A DNA stretch of 64,000 bases from Bacillus albus (GTDB lineage: Bacteria > Bacillota > Bacilli > Bacillales > Bacillaceae_G): NCBI RefSeq assembly GCF_001884185.1, contig NZ_MAOE01000033.1, positions 1-64,000 of the forward strand, read 5' to 3'. How positions within the stretch are numbered: the first letter of the stretch is position 1; the number at the start of each line of letters is the position of its first letter. A program made the position numbers and the translations under genes. Positions 28,192 to 36,638 of this stretch are shown piece by piece. The notes under the pieces were generated by a model that searched no databases, was not told the origin of the DNA, and worked only from the letters and a program-made list of their open reading frames with translations.

Positions 28192-28305
28192 AAAAGAAGT
28201 GAATACACTTTATTTTACACATCAGTTTATAGTAAGTAATAATCAATGTTTTTTACTAAATTCTTAAATCAAACCACATATAATCCAAATTTTATGCCTG
28301 TTTTT

Positions 28306-28353
28306 AATAAGTGTTTGTTAGTAAGTTTGTTTTCAAACATGTTAGCACTTATT
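28306..28353 (+). terminator. terminator
   Basis: AATAAGTG pairs with CACTTATT across a long, partly paired loop, followed by T residues, 115 bases after the GNAT gene. Confidence 0.5.
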
Positions 28354-28482
28354 TTTTCATAGACCTAAATAGATTCATTTTATAAAGTAACTATCCCCGT
28401 TAGCAAAAATTAGTATTCATTAATATTACAACTGAATTTATTGAGAAAAACCATTTGTAGCATTTAGGGAATATATTCATTT

Positions 28483-29394
28483 TTAATTAATTCGTACTTG
28501 TACTTCCTGTTCTTGTATTACTTGAACGACTAATTCCAGTACAATATTTTGCATTAATTGATACACATTATTATGAAATGTACTTTGTTCTGAAATGTAT
28601 TCAATACATTGATAAATATAACCTTCTACCAATAAGCTTCCTTTTTCAACTGTAAATGTATTTTGTCGATTTTTTATTACTTTTGGCACTAAGAATTCAG
28701 TTTTTGTCAAAACAATCTCTTGTTCCACCTCTTTTATTCCTATGACTTTTTCTTTAAATACTACTTTTTCTCGTAAAATAATTTCACCTTTATATTTTCC
28801 TATTTCTATTGGTAGCTTGGCTGTTATAACATTATTTATTTCTCCTTCATTTTCACCCTCTATTACTATGCTATGTATAGGAGTCCATGAAGATGTCTCT
28901 ACCTTATTCTCTTCAATATTCCCTATGACTTTTTTATTATATAATTCCATAAGCACTCTCTTTTCATGAAGATTAAAAGAAACTATTTCACAATAAGCCT
29001 CCGAATGATACTGTTGTACTGTAGTTAATAACTTAGAATCTAATTCATGTCTACCTACATCTTTTTCATTTTGAAAAACAAACTCTTCTTGATTTTTTAT
29101 GTTTATTTTTGGAAATATTTTAAAACTAGACACTTCAGAAATAATAGAAAATGGTGTTTTCACTACCATTGAACGCACTGAAGATTCTATTCGTGATTTA
29201 GATGTTGCATTTTCTTTCTTTACTTCAGATACTTCCTCTTCTTTCTTTACTTCAGATACTTCCTCTTTTTTCTTTACTTCAGATACTTCCTCTTCTTTCT
29301 TTACTATTCTTTCTCGTGAATTATCTTGTTTATTCAGATCTTTATACTTGTTAATTTCATCCCATAGCGCCTTACCAATCCATGGCTTATTCAT
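28483..29394 (-). CDS. probable spore-surface protein with 9-residue repeats
   Basis: 303 aa. After a short start (NKPWIGKALW) there is a charged segment with a KKEEEVSEV-type nonapeptide repeated three times (about 35-63), then a folded region. The folded region matches the gene next door (29524-30219) in several places: the AYCEIVSF block against PYCELVSA, the GYI-IEY block, and a C-terminus rich in Gln and Val ending QEQEVQV against QVQQVQV. It is probably a paralogue of CsxC/SPOCS-type exosporium or coat proteins. Start at 29394 follows GGGGGG with six bases between. Confidence 0.65.
   Translation of the reverse strand: MNKPWIGKALWDEINKYKDLNKQDNSRERIVKKEEEVSEVKKKEEVSEVKKEEEVSEVKKENATSKSRIESSVRSMVVKTPFSIISEVSSFKIFPKINIKNQEEFVFQNEKDVGRHELDSKLLTTVQQYHSEAYCEIVSFNLHEKRVLMELYNKKVIGNIEENKVETSSWTPIHSIVIEGENEGEINNVITAKLPIEIGKYKGEIILREKVVFKEKVIGIKEVEQEIVLTKTEFLVPKVIKNRQNTFTVEKGSLLVEGYIYQCIEYISEQSTFHNNVYQLMQNIVLELVVQVIQEQEVQVRIN
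29212..29304 (-). repeat. 27-bp coding repeat, three copies
   Basis: A 27-base unit (contains TTACTTCAGATACTTCCTC on the plus strand) is repeated in tandem within the spore-surface gene and encodes the KKEEEVSEV nonapeptide. One copy differs by one base (Glu to Lys). Its length keeps the frame, so the copy number could vary without inactivating the gene. Confidence 0.85.
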
Positions 29395-29481
29395 CACCAT
29401 CCCCCCATCTAATAAAATTCAGGAAAATATGTTATTTTACACGTATTCATTTTCATCATTATATATGTTTTTTAATAATAA

Positions 29482-29519
29482 AAAAGACATTGTCTTTTTA
29501 TCAAAGACAATGCTTTTTT
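29482..29519 (-). terminator. terminator of the CsxC-like gene
   Basis: CATTGTCTTT pairs with AAAGACAATG, flanked by A and T runs, between the two spore-surface genes. Confidence 0.65.
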
Positions 29520-29523
29520 AGTT

Positions 29524-30219
29524 TTATACTTGTACTTGTTGTACTTGTAAAACTTTTAAAGTAAGATCTAGTACAATTTTTTCACGAAGAGTCTCAAATG
29601 GTTCATTTAGGTCTGTTGGACAAGGTGAAAAGTCTAATTCGAAAAATTGAGCGCTGACTAATTCACAATACGGTTGTTCATTATAAAAAACTGTATTTTC
29701 GAAGAAGTATTTGTCTAAACGTGGTAGATCACCATTTTTAGGATTAATAAAGTGAGAAGTAGTATCTGAGGAAGCAGCTACTATAGCTAATGATAGAAAA
29801 TCATCTTCTGTTAAATCTGCAAAACCAGAAAATGGAACATTTGCAATACGGTCATATAGCACTCCATTACAATCATCACTTGCATACTCAATATTTTTTC
29901 GAATATATCCTTGTACAAATAATTTTGCTCTTGTAACTCGTCGGTAAGGTGTACCTGGTACTGGTTCGAATGCTACAGGAACTAATTTACATTGTGTTAG
30001 AAATGCATTTTTTAAGATACGTTTAATTTCAACTGCTGGAGGATTTAATGAAATATCAGATTCTACAACAATTTGAATCGTTCTTTCTGCTAATACAACT
30101 GGTATTTTTACAATCGGTGCTCCTGGAGTAAGAATTGGTGCTGCAGCTGCATCACTTAATGGTGTTTGAGTTTGTCCATCTACCTGACATGGTACATTAA
30201 TTGGGCATTGTTCGCTCAT
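29524..30219 (-). CDS. CsxC-like spore-surface protein
   Basis: 231 aa without a signal peptide. N-terminal CPINVPCQVDGQTQ motif, a hydrophobic repeat region (VKIPVVLAERTIQI), a Cys-containing core (YASDDCNGV, PYCELVSAQF) and a C-terminus of alternating Val and Gln (VLQVQQVQV). The pattern resembles the CsxC family of self-assembling exosporium or coat proteins, as I recall it. Its downstream neighbour is a paralogue. Start ATG follows AAAGGAG. Confidence 0.65.
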   Translation of the reverse strand: MSEQCPINVPCQVDGQTQTPLSDAAAAPILTPGAPIVKIPVVLAERTIQIVVESDISLNPPAVEIKRILKNAFLTQCKLVPVAFEPVPGTPYRRVTRAKLFVQGYIRKNIEYASDDCNGVLYDRIANVPFSGFADLTEDDFLSLAIVAASSDTTSHFINPKNGDLPRLDKYFFENTVFYNEQPYCELVSAQFFELDFSPCPTDLNEPFETLREKIVLDLTLKVLQVQQVQV

Positions 30220-30704
30220 ATTTTATAATCTCCTTTATAAAAAATTTTGAGTTTTTTTACTCTCTTTACTGTATATGTACTTTTTCTATTAATGCCTGGG
30301 TTTGTATAATAGTCACTTTTATCATTTGCAAATACACACACTTTAATATAATTAGTTTTTATGAATATTTACCTATTAAAAAAATTCTTAACTATATATC
30401 GCGAAAAAAAACATAATATGTTGATTAAGTTCAATAGTAAAAAGGATAACCATATTTTTGAAGAAACTTTCAAAAATCTATTCTTAAATTTATTAAGACA
30501 AAAAAATTAATTTTGCTAATTTCTTCATTCCATAATATTTATGCAACAGTAAATTATTATTAGATGCACCTTATTGTAAAAAAATAAAAACCGACTTTTT
30601 CAAGTCGATTTTTATACCCCATTTGTAATTTTAAAAAAGAGTAATTAATATGAATTTCATAGGATTTTCTAGACTTTTTCTGTTGTACAATTGTACAAAT
30701 TCAT
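30220..30704. other. non-coding stretch
   Basis: No convincing gene. It holds the promoter region of the CsxC-like gene at the left and a hairpin (30587-30613) at the right. Confidence 0.4.
30587..30613. terminator. terminator-like hairpin
   Basis: AAACCGACTT pairs with AAGTCGATTT, with T residues behind. It may have ended the transcript of the broken GNAT gene that starts further right. Confidence 0.45.
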
Positions 30705-31235
30705 TCATTTACCTATATCCACAAAATAAGTATCATACGCCTTATCAAAAACATATCCTAACTTTTCTGCAAGTTTAGCAGATGTAGTATTCGCTGCATC
30801 CCAGTTTGGATATACCTCTTTTTCTAAACAGGCCAAGATTAATGCTGCACTAACTATAGTTGCCAACCCTCTTCTTCTATGACTATGATCAGTCGCCACT
30901 TCAATTTCAATGCCATTATCATAAATACTATATGATGATGCACCGCATACAACTTCTCCGTTATACAAAATACTATACCCTATACCTCGGCTTAAATAAG
31001 CTTCTACTGATTGAAATTGACTTGTAAAATCTTCTGAGACCTTATGTAATGTAGGGTTATTTACAATATGTTCATCTATTCTTCGTAACTCGTATCCTTT
31101 TGGAAGCGCTGATATAAAAGATTGTAATTTTGAACGATCAAAAACTTCCGCATTACGTTTGAATTTATACCGTAAAAACTTATCTATTTTTCTTTTATCA
31201 TTTACATTCCTGCTTTCTTTAGAATCAATGCACTT
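30705..31235 (-). pseudogene. N-terminally truncated GNAT acetyltransferase (GNAT_acetyltr_2 type)
   Basis: A frame open for 177 codons reads as the C-terminal two thirds of a GNAT_acetyltr_2 protein: IDKFLRYKFKRNAEVFDRSK, PKGYELRRIDEHI, RGIGYSILYNGEVVCGASS, RRRGLATIVSAALILACL, WDAANTTSAKLAEKLGYVF. No ATG, GTG or TTG with a ribosome-binding site exists in frame before 30968, and a TAG closes the frame upstream at 31236. The usual protein has roughly 260 residues, so the N-terminal third is lost. The TTG at 30968 could give an 87-aa fragment at best. Confidence 0.8.
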
Positions 31236-31424
31236 CTACTTTTTTATAAGTCCTTTTATTCTACATATAAGCAAACGTCTACTACACTCCATATATTTAT
31301 AAATTATTCGTAAATATAAAATTATTATAACATCTAATAATAAGTAAAGGACTGTCCAGTAAAAAGGTTTACATATAATATACTTCATAATAATTCGCAA
31401 TCTATATATAATCTTTTATTATGT

Positions 31425-31457
31425 AAAAACCCTCAACATTAGTTTAAGGGTTCTTTT
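31425..31457 (-). terminator. terminator
   Basis: AAAAACCCT pairs with AAGGGTTCTTTT directly behind the stop codon at 31469. Confidence 0.65.
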
Positions 31458-31468
31458 AAATATATATG

Positions 31469-32248
31469 TTATAACTCATTCTTATTAACAAATGATTCTG
31501 TTCCTCCATTTTTATATATTTTAGTCATTTTAACAACTGATGTGTACGTATTATCGTCATTCGATATCATCTTTTTCATCTCTTCTATCTCAGTATTACC
31601 TGCTTCACTCTCGATTTTCAAACAGTTGGAAATGTTGAGGTACCCACTCGATGCGAAAAGAATAATAATCGTAAGATCAGGGAAATTAATGAACAGTATT
31701 CCAAACTTTAAAGGATTCGCAGCCGTATCAGATAAAACTAAACGAAAGTTTAATAGTTCAGGCACTTGAACAAAATCTTTAGAAACAATCGCTTCACCCA
31801 TTACAGTAATTTGTTCTACGACATTCCCCATCTCATCTATAAATTCAGTACAACTAGGTGCATCAATCGTTTTTGCTTGTAGTGATACATTCAATTCTGG
31901 ATTGTGAAAGTCGAAAAAGAGCGTACTTCCCTCCGTTAAACATTGCGGACACACATTTCCAAGTAGACTAAAATCCTCTTCAATAAATTTAACTTTCGTT
32001 TTACAACTACAAATTTTTCCTATTCGAATTGCATCAATCCTAGAGCAATCTACAAAGATAACCTCATCTTCCTCTTGTACAAATGATACAATCCCTTTTC
32101 TCTCATTAAATGAAAGGAAATAGGATACAACAATTTCATTTCCACCTATTACGATACTTTCCACTTTAGTAAACGGTTCTAGACTTTGTAAAAATTCACA
32201 TATGCTTTTTTGACCACATTGACAATTTCGTTTCGGCTCACAACCCAC
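31469..32248 (-). CDS. hypothetical Cys-containing protein, probably spore-associated
   Basis: 259 aa, GTG start five bases after GGAG. The N-terminus is Cys-rich (GCEPKRNCQCGQKSICEF), recalling the Cys-rich ends of ExsY/CotZ-type exosporium proteins, but the rest does not match them. A CNxC-like pair (CSCKTK) and CPQC sit in the middle. A sigma-K-like -10 box lies upstream. The family is not recognised; a spore role is inferred from context only. Confidence 0.6.
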   Translation of the reverse strand: MGCEPKRNCQCGQKSICEFLQSLEPFTKVESIVIGGNEIVVSYFLSFNERKGIVSFVQEEDEVIFVDCSRIDAIRIGKICSCKTKVKFIEEDFSLLGNVCPQCLTEGSTLFFDFHNPELNVSLQAKTIDAPSCTEFIDEMGNVVEQITVMGEAIVSKDFVQVPELLNFRLVLSDTAANPLKFGILFINFPDLTIIILFASSGYLNISNCLKIESEAGNTEIEEMKKMISNDDNTYTSVVKMTKIYKNGGTESFVNKNEL

Positions 32249-32287
32249 TTACACTCCATCCCTTCCCTATATGTTTTATCTAATACA

Positions 32288-32296
32288 TATATTATG
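32288..32296 (-). promoter_or_regulatory. candidate sigma-K -10 element
   Basis: The minus strand reads CATAATATA, which fits the sigma-K -10 consensus CATAnnnTA, 40 bases before the GTG of the Cys-containing gene. No clear -35 (AC) was confirmed. Confidence 0.35.
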
Positions 32297-32471
32297 AGCG
32301 GAGTATGAGAAAAGCTTGGACAATATAACTTTAACGGAAGGAATTTACACTAACACCAAGGAAGCATACATTTTTTTCGCTATAAATACATATAACAATT
32401 TCATCTTTCATGAAAAAAACGTTATAATGAAGTGTAGCCTCTACGATTACGTTATAAAGGAGATTAAAACA

Positions 32472-32792
32472 ATGGCTAAAATTAAAGTATACCAAGCAAA
32501 AGAAGAAAATATGGAAGCAGTAAAAAACATCATTGATGTTGAGGAACAAAACCCAACTGCTGAAAACTTACAAAATCTATACGCATGTGTATTAGATACT
32601 GAAGATATGGCATTGCCTGAATCATACATTGAAGAAGATATCTTAATTGATTCTATTGAAGTTATGGTTAACGCTTCTCAAAGCAAAGTAAGAGACTTAG
32701 GTGCTTACGATGTAATCGAAGTTCAAAACAAAGGTAAGAAAACACAAATTTTATTATTAGCAGACGAAGAATACGAAATCATCGAAGGCTAA
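32472..32792 (+). CDS. conserved acidic hypothetical protein (106 aa)
   Basis: Start ATG at 32472 follows AAAGGAG; the longer in-frame start at 32316 lacks support. The product begins AKIKVYQAKEENMEAVKNI and is rich in Asp and Glu with regular hydrophobic spacing, suggesting a small soluble alpha/beta domain. No family name is known to me. Confidence 0.65.
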   Translation: MAKIKVYQAKEENMEAVKNIIDVEEQNPTAENLQNLYACVLDTEDMALPESYIEEDILIDSIEVMVNASQSKVRDLGAYDVIEVQNKGKKTQILLLADEEYEIIEG

Positions 32793-32810
32793 TCTAAATC
32801 CGTACATACG

Positions 32811-32844
32811 AAAAAGCTCCCTTCCAATTGGAAAGGAGCTTTTT
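32811..32844. terminator. bidirectional terminator
   Basis: AAAAAGCTCC pairs with GGAGCTTTTT between convergent genes. Confidence 0.8.
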
Positions 32845-32846
32845 CA

Positions 32847-34382
32847 TTACGCTTTTGATGTTTCGCTCTTTTTATTCGTTTGTTGTTTCTTAATTATCAT
32901 ACGCTCATTTCCCATAAAGAAAATAAATATGAATGCTAAACCAGATGGTACCAACGCCCACATAAATGTTTGGACAATTGAGCTAGAAAGAGCGTCAATA
33001 ATTTTATCTAATATTTGCGGCGGAATTTGGGATCTTGCCGATTCTGATAGAATAGCTCTTGAATCTCCTAAAGCGTTTGTATTCATTCCCCCGCTCATAC
33101 CTTTAAATGCTTCTTCTAATTGATCTTGGAAACCTGTTCTTTGGATCATTCCGAAGATTGTAATACCTAATGTCATTCCTAATGAACGAATGAAGTTACT
33201 CGTTGAAGTCGCAGATCCTCTCTGTTCCATACCGAAGTTGTGAATAGCTGCCATACTTAGTACAGAGAATGAGAATCCAACTCCAAATCCGATAATAATC
33301 ATATACACTGTTAATAATGCACGACTTGTTTCTGGTGTTAATGTGCTTAATAAGAATAGTCCAATTAGCATAATAATCGCAGAAATAATCATAATGTTTC
33401 GGTAGCTAAGCTTCGTCGTTAAAAATCCACCTAATTGCGCCGTTACGACTGAGCCTAACATCATCGGTAAAAGTAATAATCCCGAGTTTGTTGCACTCCC
33501 GCCATATACACCTTGAATGAATAACGGTATGTACACAGTTGCTGACATAAACGCAGCACCGTAACATAATGCAATAATAGTACTCATGCCGAATAATCGC
33601 TGTTTAAACATTTCAAATGATATGATTGGCTCTTCTACTTTTCGTTCAATATATATAAATGCAATAATTAAAATAGCGAATCCACCAAATAAACTTAAAA
33701 TAAAACTAGAATCCCAATCATACTTTTGTCCACCTAGTTCGAGCGCAAACATTAAACAAACTACTGCACCAACTAAAGTAATTGCACCAAACCAGTCAAT
33801 TTTTTGCTTTCTATGAACTCGTGACTCTTTATAAAAGAATGTAATAAAAATAAGTGCTAAAACGCCAAGCGGTAAGTTAATATAAAATACCCAATGCCAG
33901 CTAATGTAATCTGTAATATACGCACCAAGTAATGGACCAAAAATACTGGATAAACCAAATACCGCTCCGAATAATCCACCCATTTTCCCGCGCTTTTCTG
34001 GAGGGAAAATATCAAAAACGATAGTAAACGCGATCGGCACTAATGCCCCGCCACCAATACCTTGAATGGCACGATAAATACCTAACTGCGTAATATTTTC
34101 AGCAGTACCACAAAGTGCCGAACCAATCATAAAGACGATTAAACCGAAAATAAAGAATCTCTTTCTACCATACATATCTGATAGTTTACCGAATATCGGC
34201 ATACCTGCCATTTCTGCGACCATATAGGCAGAAACGACCCATACAAAGTTTTCAAGGCCTCCTAAGTCACCAACGATCGTTCCCATCGCTGTTACGACAA
34301 TGGTATTATCCATTGATGCCATTAAAATACCTAGCAATAAGCCCGCCACAACAAAGCCGAGCTTATTATTCTTCTCAACCAT
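32847..34382 (-). CDS. MFS drug exporter, DHA2 (EmrB/QacA) family
   Basis: 511 aa with about 14 membrane segments. N-terminal motif D1 (LGILMASMDNTIVVTAMGTI), motif A (GKLSDMYGRKRFF) and motif C (GLSSIFGPLLGAYITD) identify a DHA2 proton-driven exporter. It is last in a run with the YhbD/YhbE/YhbF-like genes, with a gap of only 23 bp to the preceding gene. Start at 34382 is chosen because GGGAG precedes it; a start 18 bases upstream is possible. Confidence 0.88.
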   Translation of the reverse strand: MVEKNNKLGFVVAGLLLGILMASMDNTIVVTAMGTIVGDLGGLENFVWVVSAYMVAEMAGMPIFGKLSDMYGRKRFFIFGLIVFMIGSALCGTAENITQLGIYRAIQGIGGGALVPIAFTIVFDIFPPEKRGKMGGLFGAVFGLSSIFGPLLGAYITDYISWHWVFYINLPLGVLALIFITFFYKESRVHRKQKIDWFGAITLVGAVVCLMFALELGGQKYDWDSSFILSLFGGFAILIIAFIYIERKVEEPIISFEMFKQRLFGMSTIIALCYGAAFMSATVYIPLFIQGVYGGSATNSGLLLLPMMLGSVVTAQLGGFLTTKLSYRNIMIISAIIMLIGLFLLSTLTPETSRALLTVYMIIIGFGVGFSFSVLSMAAIHNFGMEQRGSATSTSNFIRSLGMTLGITIFGMIQRTGFQDQLEEAFKGMSGGMNTNALGDSRAILSESARSQIPPQILDKIIDALSSSIVQTFMWALVPSGLAFIFIFFMGNERMIIKKQQTNKKSETSKA

Positions 34383-34405
34383 AACCTTGCTCTCCCTCAT
34401 ACTAC

Positions 34406-35113
34406 TTATATTTGTTTATGTTCTTTTACAACTGCATTACCTTTTTGGTTAAAGCTAGTATGATATTCTACAACACTAATTTCACACCCTGGGCCAATAG
34501 TAACGTTGTTTCCTCTTACTACCTCAGCGATAGTATACTCTAAATAAATTTCATCTCCTTCAATGATAGACGTTTGGAGGCTTCCAGCATGACTTGTAAA
34601 TGGAATAAATCTCGCTTTTTTACGAACAGAAATCTTTTTACCACCGATTTCTCTCACTTTGCTCCCTTCATAACGAAGTGAAATTTCAATATTTTCAGCA
34701 TTAAGTAATCCATCACTTTCAAGACCACCCGTTAGTGATAATTCCTCTACTTCAACATCTCCTTTTACATTTAAAGCGCCTTTCACATCTACGAAATCAC
34801 CAGTAAACTTTCCTTTAACTTCTATCATACCTCTTACTTTTGTTTTTTCAATATGTGCATCACTATGCATTTGTGTGTTTCCATATACTTTTACATATTC
34901 CGCATTTACATTTCCTTGTACTTCACTATCACCATACACGACATAGTTTTTCACTTTCATATTACCGCGTACTTCACTCGTGCCGTACGTTTTAAATTCA
35001 TTACAGCTCATATCATTAGAAATTGTTCCTTCACCGCGTATCTTCACTTTGTTATAATCCCCGCCTGCTGAACTACCAGAACCATTGACAGTAAGACTAT
35101 GTGAATGTTCCAT
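34406..35113 (-). CDS. polymer-forming cytoskeletal protein (YhbF-like)
   Basis: 235 aa. The N-terminal half is a regular repeat of about 19-residue bactofilin-like beta-helix strands (KVKIRGEGTISNDM, YGTSEVRGN, YGDSEVQGN). The second half carries a small C-terminal domain ending in VVEYHTSFNQ. It pairs with the paralogue upstream; B. subtilis yhbE and yhbF have the same order. Function is unproven, but a shell or scaffold role is likely. Confidence 0.75.
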   Translation of the reverse strand: MEHSHSLTVNGSGSSAGGDYNKVKIRGEGTISNDMSCNEFKTYGTSEVRGNMKVKNYVVYGDSEVQGNVNAEYVKVYGNTQMHSDAHIEKTKVRGMIEVKGKFTGDFVDVKGALNVKGDVEVEELSLTGGLESDGLLNAENIEISLRYEGSKVREIGGKKISVRKKARFIPFTSHAGSLQTSIIEGDEIYLEYTIAEVVRGNNVTIGPGCEISVVEYHTSFNQKGNAVVKEHKQI

Positions 35114-35131
35114 ATTACTTATTCCCTTCCA

Positions 35132-35842
35132 TTAAACCTGCTTAATTCCCTTTACATTTGCACTTTTATCAACAGTAAGAACACCGGTATATTCAATGAG
35201 TTCAATTTCACAATTCGGTCCTACTGTAACATTGCTTCCTCTTACCGTTCTTATGTGAGCATAATCAATTTCGATATTGTCACCTTCTAACAGTTCAGCT
35301 TCTAATTGTAAACCAAATACTGATTTAAACAGTCTACTAAAAGTACCCATCCTATGTTTTACTTTAATCGTTTGACCACCAATTTCTTTCGCTCGGCATG
35401 TACCGTGAATATTTATATTTATTTCATCCGCGCTTAATAATCCACCAATTGTAAACTGTCCATCAGAAGAAAAAGTATCCACTTCACAGTTGCCATCAAT
35501 CGTCGCTTGACCATTGATTTTAAATTCTTCACCAGTGACATTCCCACCTATCGTACCTTTTCCTGCAATTTTCAAACTGTTTGCCTTCACATCTTTCGTA
35601 ATAGTTGCTTTTCCATCAATTCGCATCGTTTCAGCATGAACTGTGCCGTCGACTTTACCAGATCCGCTAATTCGTGCACTGCTACTTTTCAAATCACCAG
35701 TAACTGCACCGTAACCGTTACATTCAAATTTTTCACATTCAACATTTCCATTCACAGTCCCTTTTCCATTTAATTGCACTTTATGAAACTCTCCGCCATT
35801 CGATGAACCGTAACCATTTATAATTAAATTTTCTGTACGCAT
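35132..35842 (-). CDS. polymer-forming cytoskeletal protein (YhbE-like)
   Basis: 236 aa, paralogue of its downstream neighbour, with the same repeated strand motif (GKGTVNGNV, GYGAVTGDL, GSGKVDGTV, GKATITKDV). Second gene of the run, 13 bp after the YhbD-like gene. The C-terminal end EYTGVLTVDK matches the neighbour's. Confidence 0.75.
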   Translation of the reverse strand: MRTENLIINGYGSSNGGEFHKVQLNGKGTVNGNVECEKFECNGYGAVTGDLKSSSARISGSGKVDGTVHAETMRIDGKATITKDVKANSLKIAGKGTIGGNVTGEEFKINGQATIDGNCEVDTFSSDGQFTIGGLLSADEININIHGTCRAKEIGGQTIKVKHRMGTFSRLFKSVFGLQLEAELLEGDNIEIDYAHIRTVRGSNVTVGPNCEIELIEYTGVLTVDKSANVKGIKQV

Positions 35843-35855
35843 AATTTCTCCCCCA

Positions 35856-36479
35856 CTACAATAGTTTCGTTTTTAATGCTTCGGTATATTTCATAATCGC
35901 TTCGCGTAAAACAATTTTGGTGCCTTTTTCAAAAATTAAATCGTCTACGTTTGAAACTAAGAAACAAGTAGAAATCCCTAACTTTCGGACGATAATTAAA
36001 TCACAAGTTTTATGCTTTATTGCTTCATAATTTTCACGTAAAACTTGCAAGACCATTTTTCCTTCTTCTAAACTAATCTCTCCTGATTGTAGTAATTCTT
36101 CAAGCATATACACATAAAGAATATCCACAAATTGAAACTCTGTTATTTTATTCGTTTGTTCTATGAAGAATTGTAAAACTGGCTCTGATGCAATCCCTTT
36201 ACGTAAAAGGTCTTCCTTTGTTAAAAGGATTTCTCTTACACTCGGTGAAAACATATTCGCTAGTTCATCGAGTGACAAATCCTCTTTCATCGTTTGGATT
36301 TTATCAATACGCTCTAATATCTTTTCTTTTGGAAAAAATGTTTCTTGACCCGTGAATGTTGACTTTCGTACAAACCAATCTTCCGGTATTAAATTTTTTC
36401 TTTTCCATCTATATAACTGTCCGTATGAAATACCAGTTAGTTCTAATAAATCTTTTTTTGAAATTAAATCTGTACTCAA
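35856..36479 (-). CDS. YhbD-like protein (DUF4004), HTH-containing
   Basis: 207 aa from a TTG at 36479, chosen because AAGGAG lies ten bases before it. The N-terminal part (ISKKDLLELTGISYGQLYRWKRKNLIPEDW) reads as a MerR-like helix-turn-helix, followed by an all-helical region. It leads the YhbD/YhbE/YhbF/MFS operon and may regulate it. An inverted repeat sits directly upstream. Confidence 0.75.
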   Translation of the reverse strand: MSTDLISKKDLLELTGISYGQLYRWKRKNLIPEDWFVRKSTFTGQETFFPKEKILERIDKIQTMKEDLSLDELANMFSPSVREILLTKEDLLRKGIASEPVLQFFIEQTNKITEFQFVDILYVYMLEELLQSGEISLEEGKMVLQVLRENYEAIKHKTCDLIIVRKLGISTCFLVSNVDDLIFEKGTKIVLREAIMKYTEALKTKLL

Positions 36480-36515
36480 CTGTATAACACTCCTTCCTAA
36501 TAACAATGTAACATA

Positions 36516-36565
36516 ACACTGTTACGCTGTAAATGGACTTTTATCATAAGTAGCGTAACAATGTG
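36516..36565. promoter_or_regulatory. candidate operator and promoter of the YhbD operon
   Basis: ACACTGTTACGCT (about 36517-36527) and its near-inverted copy AGCGTAACAATGTGT (about 36552-36565) flank a 24-bp spacer. Reading leftwards there is a possible promoter, TTTACA, 17 bases, TACATT. A third TGTTAC copy overlaps the -10 region. This arrangement fits a repressor or MerR-type regulator made by the first gene. Confidence 0.5.
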
Positions 36566-36595
36566 TAAAACAACCTTGTTTCACACACAAAAACA

Positions 36596-36632
36596 GGGTT
36601 CTCACGCATCTTATAAAATGCGTAAAAACCCC
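36596..36632 (-). terminator. terminator of the SgrR-type gene
   Basis: ACGCAT pairs with ATGCGT inside an outer GGGTT/AACCC pair, directly after the stop codon at 36639. Confidence 0.65.
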
Positions 36633-36638
36633 TATATA

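Noticed and set aside
29212-29304. 27-bp direct repeats as a CRISPR
   Set aside because: In-frame within a gene, no spacers, encodes a nonapeptide.
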